A DNA stretch of 64,000 bases from Hymenobacter glacieicola. Its GTDB lineage: Bacteria > Bacteroidota > Bacteroidia > Cytophagales > Hymenobacteraceae. A program made the position numbers and the translations under genes. Location of the stretch: positions 372,001 to 436,000 of the forward strand of contig NZ_BMGS01000003.1 in assembly GCF_014640315.1 (NCBI RefSeq), read 5' to 3'. The notes beneath the pieces were generated by a model, which ran no database searches, was not told the DNA's origin, and was given only the letters and a program-made list of their open reading frames with translations. Below are positions 15,921 through 24,788 of the stretch, one piece after another. Numbering within the stretch: position 1 is the stretch's first letter; each line of letters begins with the position of its first letter.

Positions 15921-17768
15921 ATGAAACTACTGCTACTTCCCGTAGCGGCCCTTTCCGTAGGGCTGGCTCTTCTTTCGCCTTCTTTCTCGACTGCGCCTAC
16001 CCCTGTGCCCGTGGCTGACCTTCTTCCTTCTTCGGACCCCAATACCACTGATGAGCAGCCCCAGGACCATAAGCTGGTGATTTACCAGTTGATGACGCGC
16101 CTGTTCGGCAACAAAACCACCGTGAACAAGCCCTACGGTACGCTCCAGGAAAACGGGGTGGGCAAGTTCAACGACATCAACAACACGGCCCTGCAGGCCA
16201 TCCGGAAGATGGGGGCCTCGCACGTGTGGTTTACCGGCGTGCTGGAGCACGCCACCATGACCGACTACACCAAGCACGGCATTGCCCTCGACGACGCCGA
16301 CGTAGTGAAAGGCCGCGCCGGCTCGCCCTACGCCATCAAGGACTACTACGACGTGGACCCCGACCTGGCCGTGAACGTGAAGAACCGCATGCAGGAGTTC
16401 GAGGCCCTGGTCAAGCGCACCCACGACAACAACCTCAAAGTCATTATCGACTTCATTCCCAACCACGTAGCCCGCACCTACAAGTCGGATGCCCGGCCCA
16501 AGGGCGTGGTTGATTTGGGCGAGAAGGACGAGAAGACGAAGGCCTTTTTACCCAACAACAACTTTTACTACCTGCCCGGCAAGTCGTTTGTGGTGCCGGC
16601 TGGCTACAACCCCTTGGGCCCGCTAACCGGTCCGCGCGAGGACAAGAAGTTTCAGGAAGTGCCCGCCAAGGCCACCGGCAACGACGTATTTTCGGAGGCG
16701 CCTAAGGTGGACGACTGGTTTGAAACCATCAAGCTCAACTACGGCGTCGATTACCAGAACGGCCGCGCCAAGCACTTCACGCCGACCCCCGATACCTGGC
16801 TGAAAATGCGCGACATCCTTATCTTCTGGACCAGGAAGAACGTGGATGGCTTCCGTTGCGACATGGCCGAGATGGTACCCGTGGAGTTTTGGGCCTGGGT
16901 TATTCCGGAGCTGAAAAAGGTGAATCCCAACCTGATTTTCATCGGGGAAGCCTACGATGCCAAAACCTACCGGATGTACATCGAGCAGGGCCACTTTGAC
17001 TACCTCTATGACAAGGTGGGCCTCTACGACGGGCTGCGCCGCTTGATGCGCGGCGAGGGCACCACCGACGACATTACCAACGTGTGGCGCGAGGAAAGCC
17101 GCGGCTTCTCGGGCCACATGCTGCGCTTTCTGGAAAACCACGACGAACAGCGCATTGCCTCCAAGGATTTTGCCGGCAACCCCCGCGCCGCCATTCCGGC
17201 CATGACGGTGTCGGCTACCCTGGCTACGGGCCCCGTAATGCTTTACTTCGGGCAGGATGTGGGCGAGCCAGCTCACGGCTCGGAAGGCTTCTCGGGCGAG
17301 GATGGCCGCACCACCATCTTCGACTACTGGGGCGTACCGGAGCATCAGAAATGGATGAACGGCGGCAAGTTCGACGGGGGCAAGCTCAGCACCGAGCAAA
17401 AGCAGCTGCAGGATTTTTACGTCCGCCTACTAACGCTTAGTAGCCAGAGCGAGGCTATCCGCCGGGGCCGCTTCTACGAGTTGCAGGAGGCCAACAACCT
17501 GGATGCCCAGTACAACCAGCGCCAGCTCTACACCTACCTGCGCTTCACTGACAAGCAGCGCCTGCTCATCGTGGCCAACTTCAGCCCCGACAAAATCTAC
17601 CGGCCCACCATCCGCCTGCCCAAGGAAGCCCTGCAGCTAATGGGCCTCGATGCCTCGCAGTTCTACACCTACACCGAGCTGCTCAACCAGGCCCCGCCCG
17701 TGGAAACGCTCAACCTGACCCTGGCCCCGCAAAGCGCCTACATCTTCGAAATCAAGCCCAAAAAATAG
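15921..17768 (+). CDS. Exported GH13 alpha-amylase family enzyme
   Basis: A 615-residue GH13 protein with a signal peptide (residues 1-23). The catalytic barrel has region I VIIDFIPNH (174-182), nucleophile D314 in GFRCDMAEM, acid/base E343 in FIGEAYD and D408 in FLENHDEQ. The long insert between barrel strands 3 and 4 (about residues 190-300) differs from the first GH13 enzyme, so the two are not recent duplicates. A C-terminal beta domain ends in AYIFEIKPKK. It is expected in the periplasm or outside, cutting alpha-1,4-glucans. The ATG at 15921 starts the signal peptide. A hairpin separates it from the MFS transporter gene downstream. Confidence 0.9.
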   Translation: MKLLLLPVAALSVGLALLSPSFSTAPTPVPVADLLPSSDPNTTDEQPQDHKLVIYQLMTRLFGNKTTVNKPYGTLQENGVGKFNDINNTALQAIRKMGASHVWFTGVLEHATMTDYTKHGIALDDADVVKGRAGSPYAIKDYYDVDPDLAVNVKNRMQEFEALVKRTHDNNLKVIIDFIPNHVARTYKSDARPKGVVDLGEKDEKTKAFLPNNNFYYLPGKSFVVPAGYNPLGPLTGPREDKKFQEVPAKATGNDVFSEAPKVDDWFETIKLNYGVDYQNGRAKHFTPTPDTWLKMRDILIFWTRKNVDGFRCDMAEMVPVEFWAWVIPELKKVNPNLIFIGEAYDAKTYRMYIEQGHFDYLYDKVGLYDGLRRLMRGEGTTDDITNVWREESRGFSGHMLRFLENHDEQRIASKDFAGNPRAAIPAMTVSATLATGPVMLYFGQDVGEPAHGSEGFSGEDGRTTIFDYWGVPEHQKWMNGGKFDGGKLSTEQKQLQDFYVRLLTLSSQSEAIRRGRFYELQEANNLDAQYNQRQLYTYLRFTDKQRLLIVANFSPDKIYRPTIRLPKEALQLMGLDASQFYTYTELLNQAPPVETLNLTLAPQSAYIFEIKPKK

Positions 17769-17785
17769 AACTCAGAACGTAGCTT

Positions 17786-17845
17786 GTAGGGCTTAGAAAT
17801 ATTCCGGACATTCTAGGCCTTAACTTCTGATTTCTAAGCCCTTAC
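17786..17845. repeat. Hairpin between GH13 and MFS genes
   Basis: GTAGGGCTTAGAAAT (17786-17800) pairs with ATTTCTAAGCCCTTAC (17830-17845) with one bulged base. It may be a partial terminator or attenuator within the transport operon. Confidence 0.55.
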
Positions 17846-17868
17846 TCCTTCTCCTAACCTCCCACCAT

Positions 17869-19287
17869 ATGGCTACCAGCGTAGCGGCCGCTCCCACCGG
17901 CACCCACGAAAAACCCCGCCTGAGCTTCTGGCAAATCTGGAACATGAGCTTCGGCTTTCTGGGCATCCAGTTTGGCTTTGCCCTCCAGAACGCCAACGTC
18001 AGCCGCATTTTTGAAACGCTGGGCGGCACCGAAATAGCCTTGTACTGGCTGGCCGCCCCCCTGACGGGTATGCTGGTTCAGCCCATCATCGGCTACATGT
18101 CGGACCGCACCTGGAGCCCGCGCTGGGGCCGGCGGCGGCCGTTCTTTCTGATCGGGGCTATTCTAGCTTCCCTGGCCCTGTTTGTGATGCCCAACGTGTC
18201 GGCGCTGTGGATGGCAGTGGGCATGCTCTGGATTATGGACTCCAGCATCAACATCAGCATGGAGCCCTTCCGGGCCCTGGTGGGCGACTTGCTGCCTGGC
18301 GACCAGCGTACGACGGGCTTTGCGGCGCAAACATTTTTCATTGGGGTAGGAGCCGTAGTAGCCTCGTCGCTACCCTGGATGTTCACCAACTGGTTTGGCA
18401 TTGCCAACACGGCTCCCGCCGGCCAAATCCCGCCTTCCGTGAAATACTCCTTTTACATTGGGGGGGTAGCCTTTTTCTCGGCGGTGCTCTGGACGGTGCT
18501 TACCACCAAGGAGTACCCCCCGGCTGACCTGGCCGAGTTTGAAGCGGAAAAGCGCCGCACGGCAGGCATTGCAAACGGCTTTCGGGAGTCGTTTGCCGGC
18601 ATCTTCCACATGCCCAAAACAATGGCCCAACTGGCTATTGTGCAGTTCTTTTCCTGGCTGGCGCTGTTCTCGATGTGGATTTACACCACGCCGGCCGTTA
18701 CCAGCCACATTTACCACACCACTGATGCCACCTCGAAGGTCTACAACGAAGGCGCTGACTGGGTAGGAGTTTGCTTTGCAGTATACAACGGCATATCGGC
18801 GGTGGCGGCCCTGCTGCTCCCCGTTATTGCCCGCGCTACCAGCCGCCGGGTTACCCACTTGCTGTGCCTTGTGGCGGGCGGTTTGGGCCTGATTTCCATC
18901 TACTTTATTCAGGACCCCACCATGCTGCTGTTGTCTATGGTGGGCGTTGGTTTTGCCTGGGCTTCCATTTTGAGCGTGCCGTACGCCATGCTGGCCGGGG
19001 CCCTACCCGCCAACAAAATGGGCTACTACATGGGCGTGTTCAACTTCTTCATTGTTATTCCACAGGTAGTAGCGGGGCTCATTTTGGGCTTCTTCACCAA
19101 GAATATTTTTGGCGGAGAATCAGTGTATACGCTTATCGTAGGGGGCGTTTCAATGATTATTGCGGGGCTGCTGACGCTGATTGTGCACGACTCCGACGAA
19201 GTACGCCTGCCGGCGGCCGACGCCGCTGACTTACGAGCTGCTTCGCCCGCCTACGATGCACCAGTAGAAACCGACCCGCGGGTGTAA
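17869..19287 (+). CDS. SLC45-like MFS maltose/sucrose transporter
   Basis: A 472-residue inner-membrane carrier with about 12 hydrophobic helices. The loop after helix 2 reads GYMSDRTWSPRWGRRRPF, the RxGRR signature of the SLC45/sucrose-proton symporter group that includes Bacteroidetes MalT-like proteins. It would import maltose or related disaccharides with protons. It is the last gene of the glucan island, 100 bases after an exported amylase, which supports an alpha-glucoside substrate. The island lacks SusC/SusD, so outer-membrane entry must use genes elsewhere. The C-terminal 35 residues are hydrophilic and Asp/Ala-rich. Confidence 0.87.
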   Translation: MATSVAAAPTGTHEKPRLSFWQIWNMSFGFLGIQFGFALQNANVSRIFETLGGTEIALYWLAAPLTGMLVQPIIGYMSDRTWSPRWGRRRPFFLIGAILASLALFVMPNVSALWMAVGMLWIMDSSINISMEPFRALVGDLLPGDQRTTGFAAQTFFIGVGAVVASSLPWMFTNWFGIANTAPAGQIPPSVKYSFYIGGVAFFSAVLWTVLTTKEYPPADLAEFEAEKRRTAGIANGFRESFAGIFHMPKTMAQLAIVQFFSWLALFSMWIYTTPAVTSHIYHTTDATSKVYNEGADWVGVCFAVYNGISAVAALLLPVIARATSRRVTHLLCLVAGGLGLISIYFIQDPTMLLLSMVGVGFAWASILSVPYAMLAGALPANKMGYYMGVFNFFIVIPQVVAGLILGFFTKNIFGGESVYTLIVGGVSMIIAGLLTLIVHDSDEVRLPAADAADLRAASPAYDAPVETDPRV

Positions 19288-19524
19288 CCTTACCTTGCTC
19301 GTTTCTTACTAGCAGCCTCTGCCCCTACAAGCAGATGCTGCTGCCGTTTAACGGCTTTCGATTTTCCTGCCGGAGCCTCCGTATTTGTACGCAATAGGTG
19401 CCGTGCAAAAATCCGCATTAAACCGGCAACGGCCACCCAGCCTCTTGTCGTACTTCTTAGTCGCGCCACGTTTCTGCTCTCCTCTTTGTAAACACCGTGG
19501 CTTGCATTGTCCTTTTCGCTGCGT

Positions 19525-20622
19525 ATGGTGTTTCCAGTAATATTTTTCGGCCTGTTTTTCGGGATTTACTTATTGCTACTGGCATTCCTGGCGTGGCCGC
19601 GCCGCAGGCTGGTGCCCCCTGCCGACCGTCCGCGCGTAAGCATTCTTATTGCGGCCCGCAACGAAGAAGCCACCATCATCCGCTGCCTTACGGCCCTAAC
19701 CAAGCTGAACTACCCGGCCGAGCAGCTGGAAATTCTTATCGGCGACGATGCTTCGACGGACAATACGGCCGCCATTGTGGAGGCATTCATTGCCGACAAG
19801 CCCCAGTTCCGGCTCCTTTCCGTTCGGCACCGCCTGGGTCTGGCCCGGGGCAAAAGCAACGCCCTGGCTCACCTCTGCCGCGCCGCCACCACCGACTACC
19901 TCCTGTTCACCGACGCCGACATGGCCCTGCACCCCGATTGGGTCCTGACCATGCTGGCTGCCGCGCCGGCCGGCGTGGGCATCGTTACGGGTATTACCAC
20001 CGCCGAGGGCAACCTTTTTGGCCGCTTGCAGGGCCTCGACTGGCTGTTTGGGCTGAGCTTGATTCGGGTGCTGACGGACATGGGGCTCCCCATTACGGCC
20101 GTGGGCAACAACATGCTCGTGACCCGGGCCGCCTACGAGTCGATTGGGGGGTACGAGGCGCTGGCTTTTAGCATCACCGAAGACCTGCAGCTGTTTGAAA
20201 AGGTAGTGGCCCAGGGCTGGGGCTACCGCAACATTATAACGCCCAGCGCCTTGGGTATTTCGGTGGCCCAGCCCACTTTGCACTGCCTGCTGCACCAGCG
20301 CAAACGCTGGATGAAGGGCGCCGTGCGCTTACCCTGGCAGCTCACCCTGCTGTTTAGCTCCTATAGCCTGTTCTATACGGTACTGGGGTGGCCGGGCCTT
20401 CTGCCGCTGGGCGCTGTGGGGGCGCTGTACGCGGGCAAAGTTGCGTGCCAGACGCTTTTCCTGGCCGTTACGCTGCGCCAGGCCGGGCACCGCGAAAACT
20501 TGGCCGTGCTGCTGCTCTACGATGTGTACCTGCTGGTTATGTCGCTGGCGGTGCTGGTGTATACCTGGTGGCCGTCGGGCATTCAGTGGAAGGAACGGCG
20601 CTACCGCTGGGCCGAAGGGTAG
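19525..20622 (+). CDS. Membrane glycosyltransferase family 2
   Basis: A 365-residue GT2 protein. A membrane segment (about residues 1-22) precedes the catalytic domain: VSILIAARNEE at the nucleotide-binding start, DDAST, the DxD-like TDADM, a TED motif, and HQRKRWMKG matching the QxxRW-type acceptor motif. Three or so helices follow near the C terminus. This layout is typical of enzymes that add sugars to lipid or extrude polysaccharide at the inner membrane. I chose the ATG at 19525 over the TTG at 19507. The following SpoIIAA-like gene is convergent, only 3 bases beyond the stop codon. Substrate unknown. Confidence 0.87.
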   Translation: MVFPVIFFGLFFGIYLLLLAFLAWPRRRLVPPADRPRVSILIAARNEEATIIRCLTALTKLNYPAEQLEILIGDDASTDNTAAIVEAFIADKPQFRLLSVRHRLGLARGKSNALAHLCRAATTDYLLFTDADMALHPDWVLTMLAAAPAGVGIVTGITTAEGNLFGRLQGLDWLFGLSLIRVLTDMGLPITAVGNNMLVTRAAYESIGGYEALAFSITEDLQLFEKVVAQGWGYRNIITPSALGISVAQPTLHCLLHQRKRWMKGAVRLPWQLTLLFSSYSLFYTVLGWPGLLPLGAVGALYAGKVACQTLFLAVTLRQAGHRENLAVLLLYDVYLLVMSLAVLVYTWWPSGIQWKERRYRWAEG

Positions 20623-20625
20623 GGG

Positions 20626-21033
20626 CTACTGACCGGACTGCAGCCACTGCTGGGCCGGCATCTCCTCCGTGAACACCTGCACCTGGGCATTGGCCTCGCC
20701 CCCCCGGGCCAGCTCCGTAAGGCGCGGCCGCAGAATATCGGCGTGGAAAGGGGTAGTCAGGTAGGCCAGCCGCCGCGTGGTAGCGGGCAGGGTACTGCGC
20801 ATTTCGGCCCGGAAATCTTCCAGAACCCACTGCAAATCTGCCAGTTCCGCCAGCCCCCGGCTGCGTAGGTCAATTAGCCAGTGGCCGGCCTGATGCTCCT
20901 GCGCCAGCCCCAGCGCGGCCTGATATCCTGCTCGGTGTTCAACGGAGGTAGCGGCCCGCGTCCAGCGCATAATCAGCAGGTGCAAGTCCGCGCGGTAAGA
21001 CAGGCGGAGGTAATCGGTTTCGGTCGGCAGCAT
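20626..21033 (-). CDS. SpoIIAA/STAS-like hypothetical protein
   Basis: A 135-residue soluble protein. The alternation of strands and helices (LHLLIMRWTRAAT, then HWLIDLRSRGLAE, then RRLAYLTTP and VQVFTEE) fits the SpoIIAA-like/STAS fold often seen in Hymenobacter-type genomes. It resembles the product at 41251-41649 in length and layout, so the two may be paralogues. No catalytic residue or phosphorylatable Ser can be assigned. It is transcribed alone, with a TACCTTCG promoter-like element at 21051-21058. Confidence 0.6.
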   Translation of the reverse strand: MLPTETDYLRLSYRADLHLLIMRWTRAATSVEHRAGYQAALGLAQEHQAGHWLIDLRSRGLAELADLQWVLEDFRAEMRSTLPATTRRLAYLTTPFHADILRPRLTELARGGEANAQVQVFTEEMPAQQWLQSGQ

Positions 21034-21490
21034 AGTGAGGGGAAGAGAAACGAAGGTACTACCGCCGGTGCAAACCGGTACTTTACGCCGCCAATTTTAT
21101 AGGCGAACGTATACCGTTCTGCCCCATTGACCCGCCCGCACCACGTGGTCAGCGCCTTCACTGGGTTTGCCGGCAACCCAACCGAGGCCGGGCGTACGTT
21201 GAGTGGCTTTACCGGTAGTCTTTTAGCGCTGCTACCCGTTCACTAGTCGTCCGTTGGTGCTCAGCGTACCCTTGGTATCAGGCCTGAAAACGGTGCAGCA
21301 GTAGCGCCACAACCGGCCCTGGCGCAGCCTTTACCTGGTTGACTGGCCCGAAAAGTTGGAAAATGAAGTGGTTTCGATAATAAGGCAGCTCAAGCAGCAC
21401 CTGATTTTTTCGTGCATCCTGCCCGCACTGAAATTGTCTTTCGGCGCGTAACTTACGGTTCGCATTCATCTCACTCCTTTTTCCTTCTTA
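21034..21490. other. Intergenic stretch upstream of M16 peptidase
   Basis: 457 bases between divergent genes. TACCTTCG on the minus strand (21051-21058) is a likely promoter for the SpoIIAA-like gene. A 63-codon minus-strand frame at 21278-21469 has no recognisable homology. I see no RNA or long repeat here. Confidence 0.4.
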
Positions 21491-24400
21491 ATGACTCGCA
21501 ACCAGTTGTTGCTGCTTGGCCTGGGGGCCTCGCTGGCGTTCCAGTCGGCTCAGGCGCAGCAGAAGCCTGCCACCAAGCCCGCTACCGTTACCAAAGCTCC
21601 GGCAGCCACCGCTGGCGGCGCCCGTCTCGTGGAGAAAGTAACCCGCAAGGGCTCCGAGGTAGTAATTCCCTACGAGAAGTACGTGTTGCCCAACGGCCTG
21701 ACGGTTATCGTGACCGAGGACCACTCTGACCCGCTGGTGCACGTGGACGTGACCTACCACGTGGGCTCGGCCCGGGAGCAGATCGGCAAGTCGGGCTTTG
21801 CCCACTTCTTTGAGCACATGATGTTCCAGGGCTCCGACCACGTAGCCGACGAGCAGCACTTCAAAACGGTAACGGCCGCCGGTGGTACCCTCAACGGCTC
21901 CACCAACCGCGACCGGACCAACTACTACGAAACCGTACCGAGCAACCAGCTGGAAACGGCCCTGTGGCTCGAAGCCGACCGCATGGGCTTCCTGCTGGAT
22001 GCCGTGACCCAGCCGAAGTTCGAAAACCAGCGCTCCACGGTGAAAAACGAGCGGGGCCAGAACTACGACAACCGCCCCTACGGCCTGGCCTCGGAAAACG
22101 TGTCCCGCACGCTCTACCCTTATGGTCACCCGTATTCCTGGATGACCATCGGCTACCTTGAAGACCTGGACCGCTCCAACGTCGACGACCTGAAGAACTT
22201 CTTCCTGCGCTGGTACGGCCCCAACAACGCGACCCTCACCGTGGGCGGCGACGTGAAGCCCCAGGACGTGGTGCGCCTGGCCGAGAAGTACTTCGGCCCC
22301 ATCAGCAAGGGCCCGGCCGTAGCGGCTCAGAAGCTGCCCGCCCCCAAGCTGACCCAGGACCGCTACGTAAGCTACACCGACAACGTGCGCTTCCCGATGC
22401 TACAGATGGTGTTCCCAACGGTGCCCAACGGCCACCCCGATGAGTACGCCCTCACGGCTCTGGCGGAAATCATTGGGCAGGGCAAGAACTCCCTGCTCTA
22501 CAAAAACCTGATCAAGCCCCAGCAGGCCCTGCAGGCCCAGGCCTACAACAACTCCTCGGAGCTTTCCGGCGAGTTTACGATGGTGACGCTGCCCTTCCCC
22601 GGCAAAGGCCTCGACAGCCTCGAAAACCAGGTGCGCCGCACCCTGGCCGAGTTTGAGCGCACGGGTGCCACCGCCGAGCAGGTAGCCCGCTTCAAGGCCA
22701 GCACCGAAGCACAGGTAGTCAACAGCCTGGCCAGCGTAAGCGGCAAGGTAAGCCAGCTGGCCGCCAACCAAACCTACTTCGGTAACCCCAACCGCCTGCC
22801 CGAGGAGCTCAAGCGCCTACGTGCCGTGACGCCCGCCGAGGTGAACCGCGTGTACAACCAGTACATCAAGGGCAAGAAAGCCGTTATCCTGAGCGTGCTG
22901 CCCAAAACCGGCGGCGCCCCGGCCAAGCCCGACAACTACACGGTATCGAAAGAAGGCTATCAGGCGCCCGACTACGGCTACAACGGCCTGACCTACGTGA
23001 AGCCGACCGACACCTTCGACCGGAGCAAGCAGCCCAAGGCCGGCACCAACCCCGTGGTGCAGGTACCGCAAGTGTGGCAGGCCTCCTTGGATAACGGCCT
23101 GCGCCTGATGGGCACGCGCAACACCGAAATTCCGACGGTGACCATGCTGCTGACCATCCGCGGCGGCCACCGCCTGGAGCAAACCGACCCCAACAAAGCC
23201 GGTATTTCGGCCCTGACGGCCGCCATGCTAAACGAAGGCACCCAGAAGTACACCTCGGAGCAGTTTAGCTCTGAGCTGGACAAGTTGGGCAGCAGCATCC
23301 GCGTGTCGGCCGGGGAAGACAACACGACTATCTACGTGCAGAGCCTGACCAAGAACCTGCCCGCTACCATGAAGCTGCTGGAAGAGCGCCTGCTCCGTCC
23401 GCGCTTTGATGCCGCTGACTTTGCCCGCCTCAAAAAGCAGACCCTGGAGGGCATTGCCAACCAGAGCACCCAGCCGGTAGTTATTGCCAACAAAACCTTC
23501 GACCGGCTGGTGTACGGCCCCGCCAACATCATGAGCGTGCCCACCAGCGGCACCACGGCCACCGTTACCAGCCTCACGCTCGACGACGTAAAGCAGTTCT
23601 ACCAGCAGAACTACGCCCCCAACGTGAGCTACCTCGTGGCCGTGGGCGACGTGGACCAGGCTACCCTTACGGGCCAGACGGCCTTCCTGAAAACCTGGCA
23701 GAAAAAGGACGTGCGCCTGCCGGCCAGCGCCCAGTCTACCCAGCCCGACAAGACCCGCATCTACTTTGTGAACAAGGAAGGGGCGGCGCAGTCGGAAATC
23801 CGGGTGGGCTACCTGACCCCGCTCACTTATGATGCTACCGGCGACTATTACCGCGCCTACCTCTCCAACTACATCCTGGGTGGGGCCTTTAACTCGCGCA
23901 TCAACCTGAACCTGCGCGAGGACAAGGGCTACACCTACGGCGCCCGCTCAGGCTTCCAGGGCACGCGCTACGTAGGTCCGTACACGGCCAGCGCCGGCGT
24001 GCGCGCCGATGCTACGGCGGCTTCGGTAAAGGAGTTCATGAAGGAAATCCAGAACTACCGCAACGGCATCACCGACGAGGAGCTGCAGTTCCTGCAGGCT
24101 TCCGTGGGCCAGAACGACGCCCTGCGCTACGAAACCGGCCAGCAGAAAGCCGCCTTCCTCTCGCGTCTGCTCGAGTACGACCTGTCGAAAGACTACGTGC
24201 AGCAGCAAAGCACTATTCTTAAAAACCTGAAGAAGGAAGATGTGCAGGGCATTGCCCAGAAGTACCTGCCCGCCGACAACATGTACATCGTGGTGGTAGG
24301 CGACCGGTCCAAGTCCTTCCCCGGCCTCTCGGAGCTGGGCTATGAGGTAGTGGAACTAGATGCGGAGGGCAACCGCGTGGCGGCTCCTGCCGCTGCTACT

Positions 24401-24526
24401 CCGGCGGCTCCGGCCGTAAGCGTAACGCCTCCGGCTGAAAATGAGAAGATGAAAATCAAGACCAAAGACGCCGACGGCAAAAAGGAAAAGCGCAAAGCCA
24501 AGAAGGATAAGGAGGACGCCAAGTAA
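21491..24526 (+). CDS. Tandem M16 (insulinase/pitrilysin-family) zinc peptidase
   Basis: A 1011-residue exported metallopeptidase. A signal peptide (1-22, cut near AQA-Q) is followed by an active M16 unit: the inverted zinc motif HFFEH at 105-109 and the third ligand E187 in VKNERGQ. A second M16 unit (about 530-960) has no HxxEH and is presumably structural, as in other clam-shaped M16 proteins. The RxxY-type segment NLREDKGYTYGARS is present in the second unit. The last 30 residues are a Lys/Asp-rich hydrophilic tail. It probably degrades peptides in the periplasm. A strong terminator follows directly, so it is likely monocistronic. Confidence 0.93.
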   Translation: MTRNQLLLLGLGASLAFQSAQAQQKPATKPATVTKAPAATAGGARLVEKVTRKGSEVVIPYEKYVLPNGLTVIVTEDHSDPLVHVDVTYHVGSAREQIGKSGFAHFFEHMMFQGSDHVADEQHFKTVTAAGGTLNGSTNRDRTNYYETVPSNQLETALWLEADRMGFLLDAVTQPKFENQRSTVKNERGQNYDNRPYGLASENVSRTLYPYGHPYSWMTIGYLEDLDRSNVDDLKNFFLRWYGPNNATLTVGGDVKPQDVVRLAEKYFGPISKGPAVAAQKLPAPKLTQDRYVSYTDNVRFPMLQMVFPTVPNGHPDEYALTALAEIIGQGKNSLLYKNLIKPQQALQAQAYNNSSELSGEFTMVTLPFPGKGLDSLENQVRRTLAEFERTGATAEQVARFKASTEAQVVNSLASVSGKVSQLAANQTYFGNPNRLPEELKRLRAVTPAEVNRVYNQYIKGKKAVILSVLPKTGGAPAKPDNYTVSKEGYQAPDYGYNGLTYVKPTDTFDRSKQPKAGTNPVVQVPQVWQASLDNGLRLMGTRNTEIPTVTMLLTIRGGHRLEQTDPNKAGISALTAAMLNEGTQKYTSEQFSSELDKLGSSIRVSAGEDNTTIYVQSLTKNLPATMKLLEERLLRPRFDAADFARLKKQTLEGIANQSTQPVVIANKTFDRLVYGPANIMSVPTSGTTATVTSLTLDDVKQFYQQNYAPNVSYLVAVGDVDQATLTGQTAFLKTWQKKDVRLPASAQSTQPDKTRIYFVNKEGAAQSEIRVGYLTPLTYDATGDYYRAYLSNYILGGAFNSRINLNLREDKGYTYGARSGFQGTRYVGPYTASAGVRADATAASVKEFMKEIQNYRNGITDEELQFLQASVGQNDALRYETGQQKAAFLSRLLEYDLSKDYVQQQSTILKNLKKEDVQGIAQKYLPADNMYIVVVGDRSKSFPGLSELGYEVVELDAEGNRVAAPAAATPAAPAVSVTPPAENEKMKIKTKDADGKKEKRKAKKDKEDAK

Positions 24527-24548
24527 TCCTGGCGCTGCCCGCTTATTC

Positions 24549-24580
24549 AAAAGCCCGAATCCAGTGGATTCGGGCTTTTT
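24549..24580 (+). terminator. Terminator of M16 peptidase gene
   Basis: AAAAGCCCGAATCC and GGATTCGGGCTTTT form a perfect 14-bp stem with a 4-base loop, with T run. Confidence 0.92.
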
Positions 24581-24788
24581 CGTGCCCGCTCACGTCTGCC
24601 TGGGTCTGCTTCGGCGCAGTCCTCTCAAGGTGAGTTGATAGCGGAACCAGGGAGCAGGGCCGTGAAAGGCGGCTGCAAGCGCGCAGCCCTTCGTGTTTGC
24701 GGAACCTCTACTTGGTTCCGTGTGTAGGTACATGCAGCCGCCGGGCGAAATACGTATCTTTCCCAAGCCCATATGAGGCGGCAAACCT

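Noticed and set aside
21278..21469. Truncated paralogue of the SpoIIAA-like genes
   Set aside because: A few residues look similar by eye, but the match is too short and lacks the fold's conserved segments.
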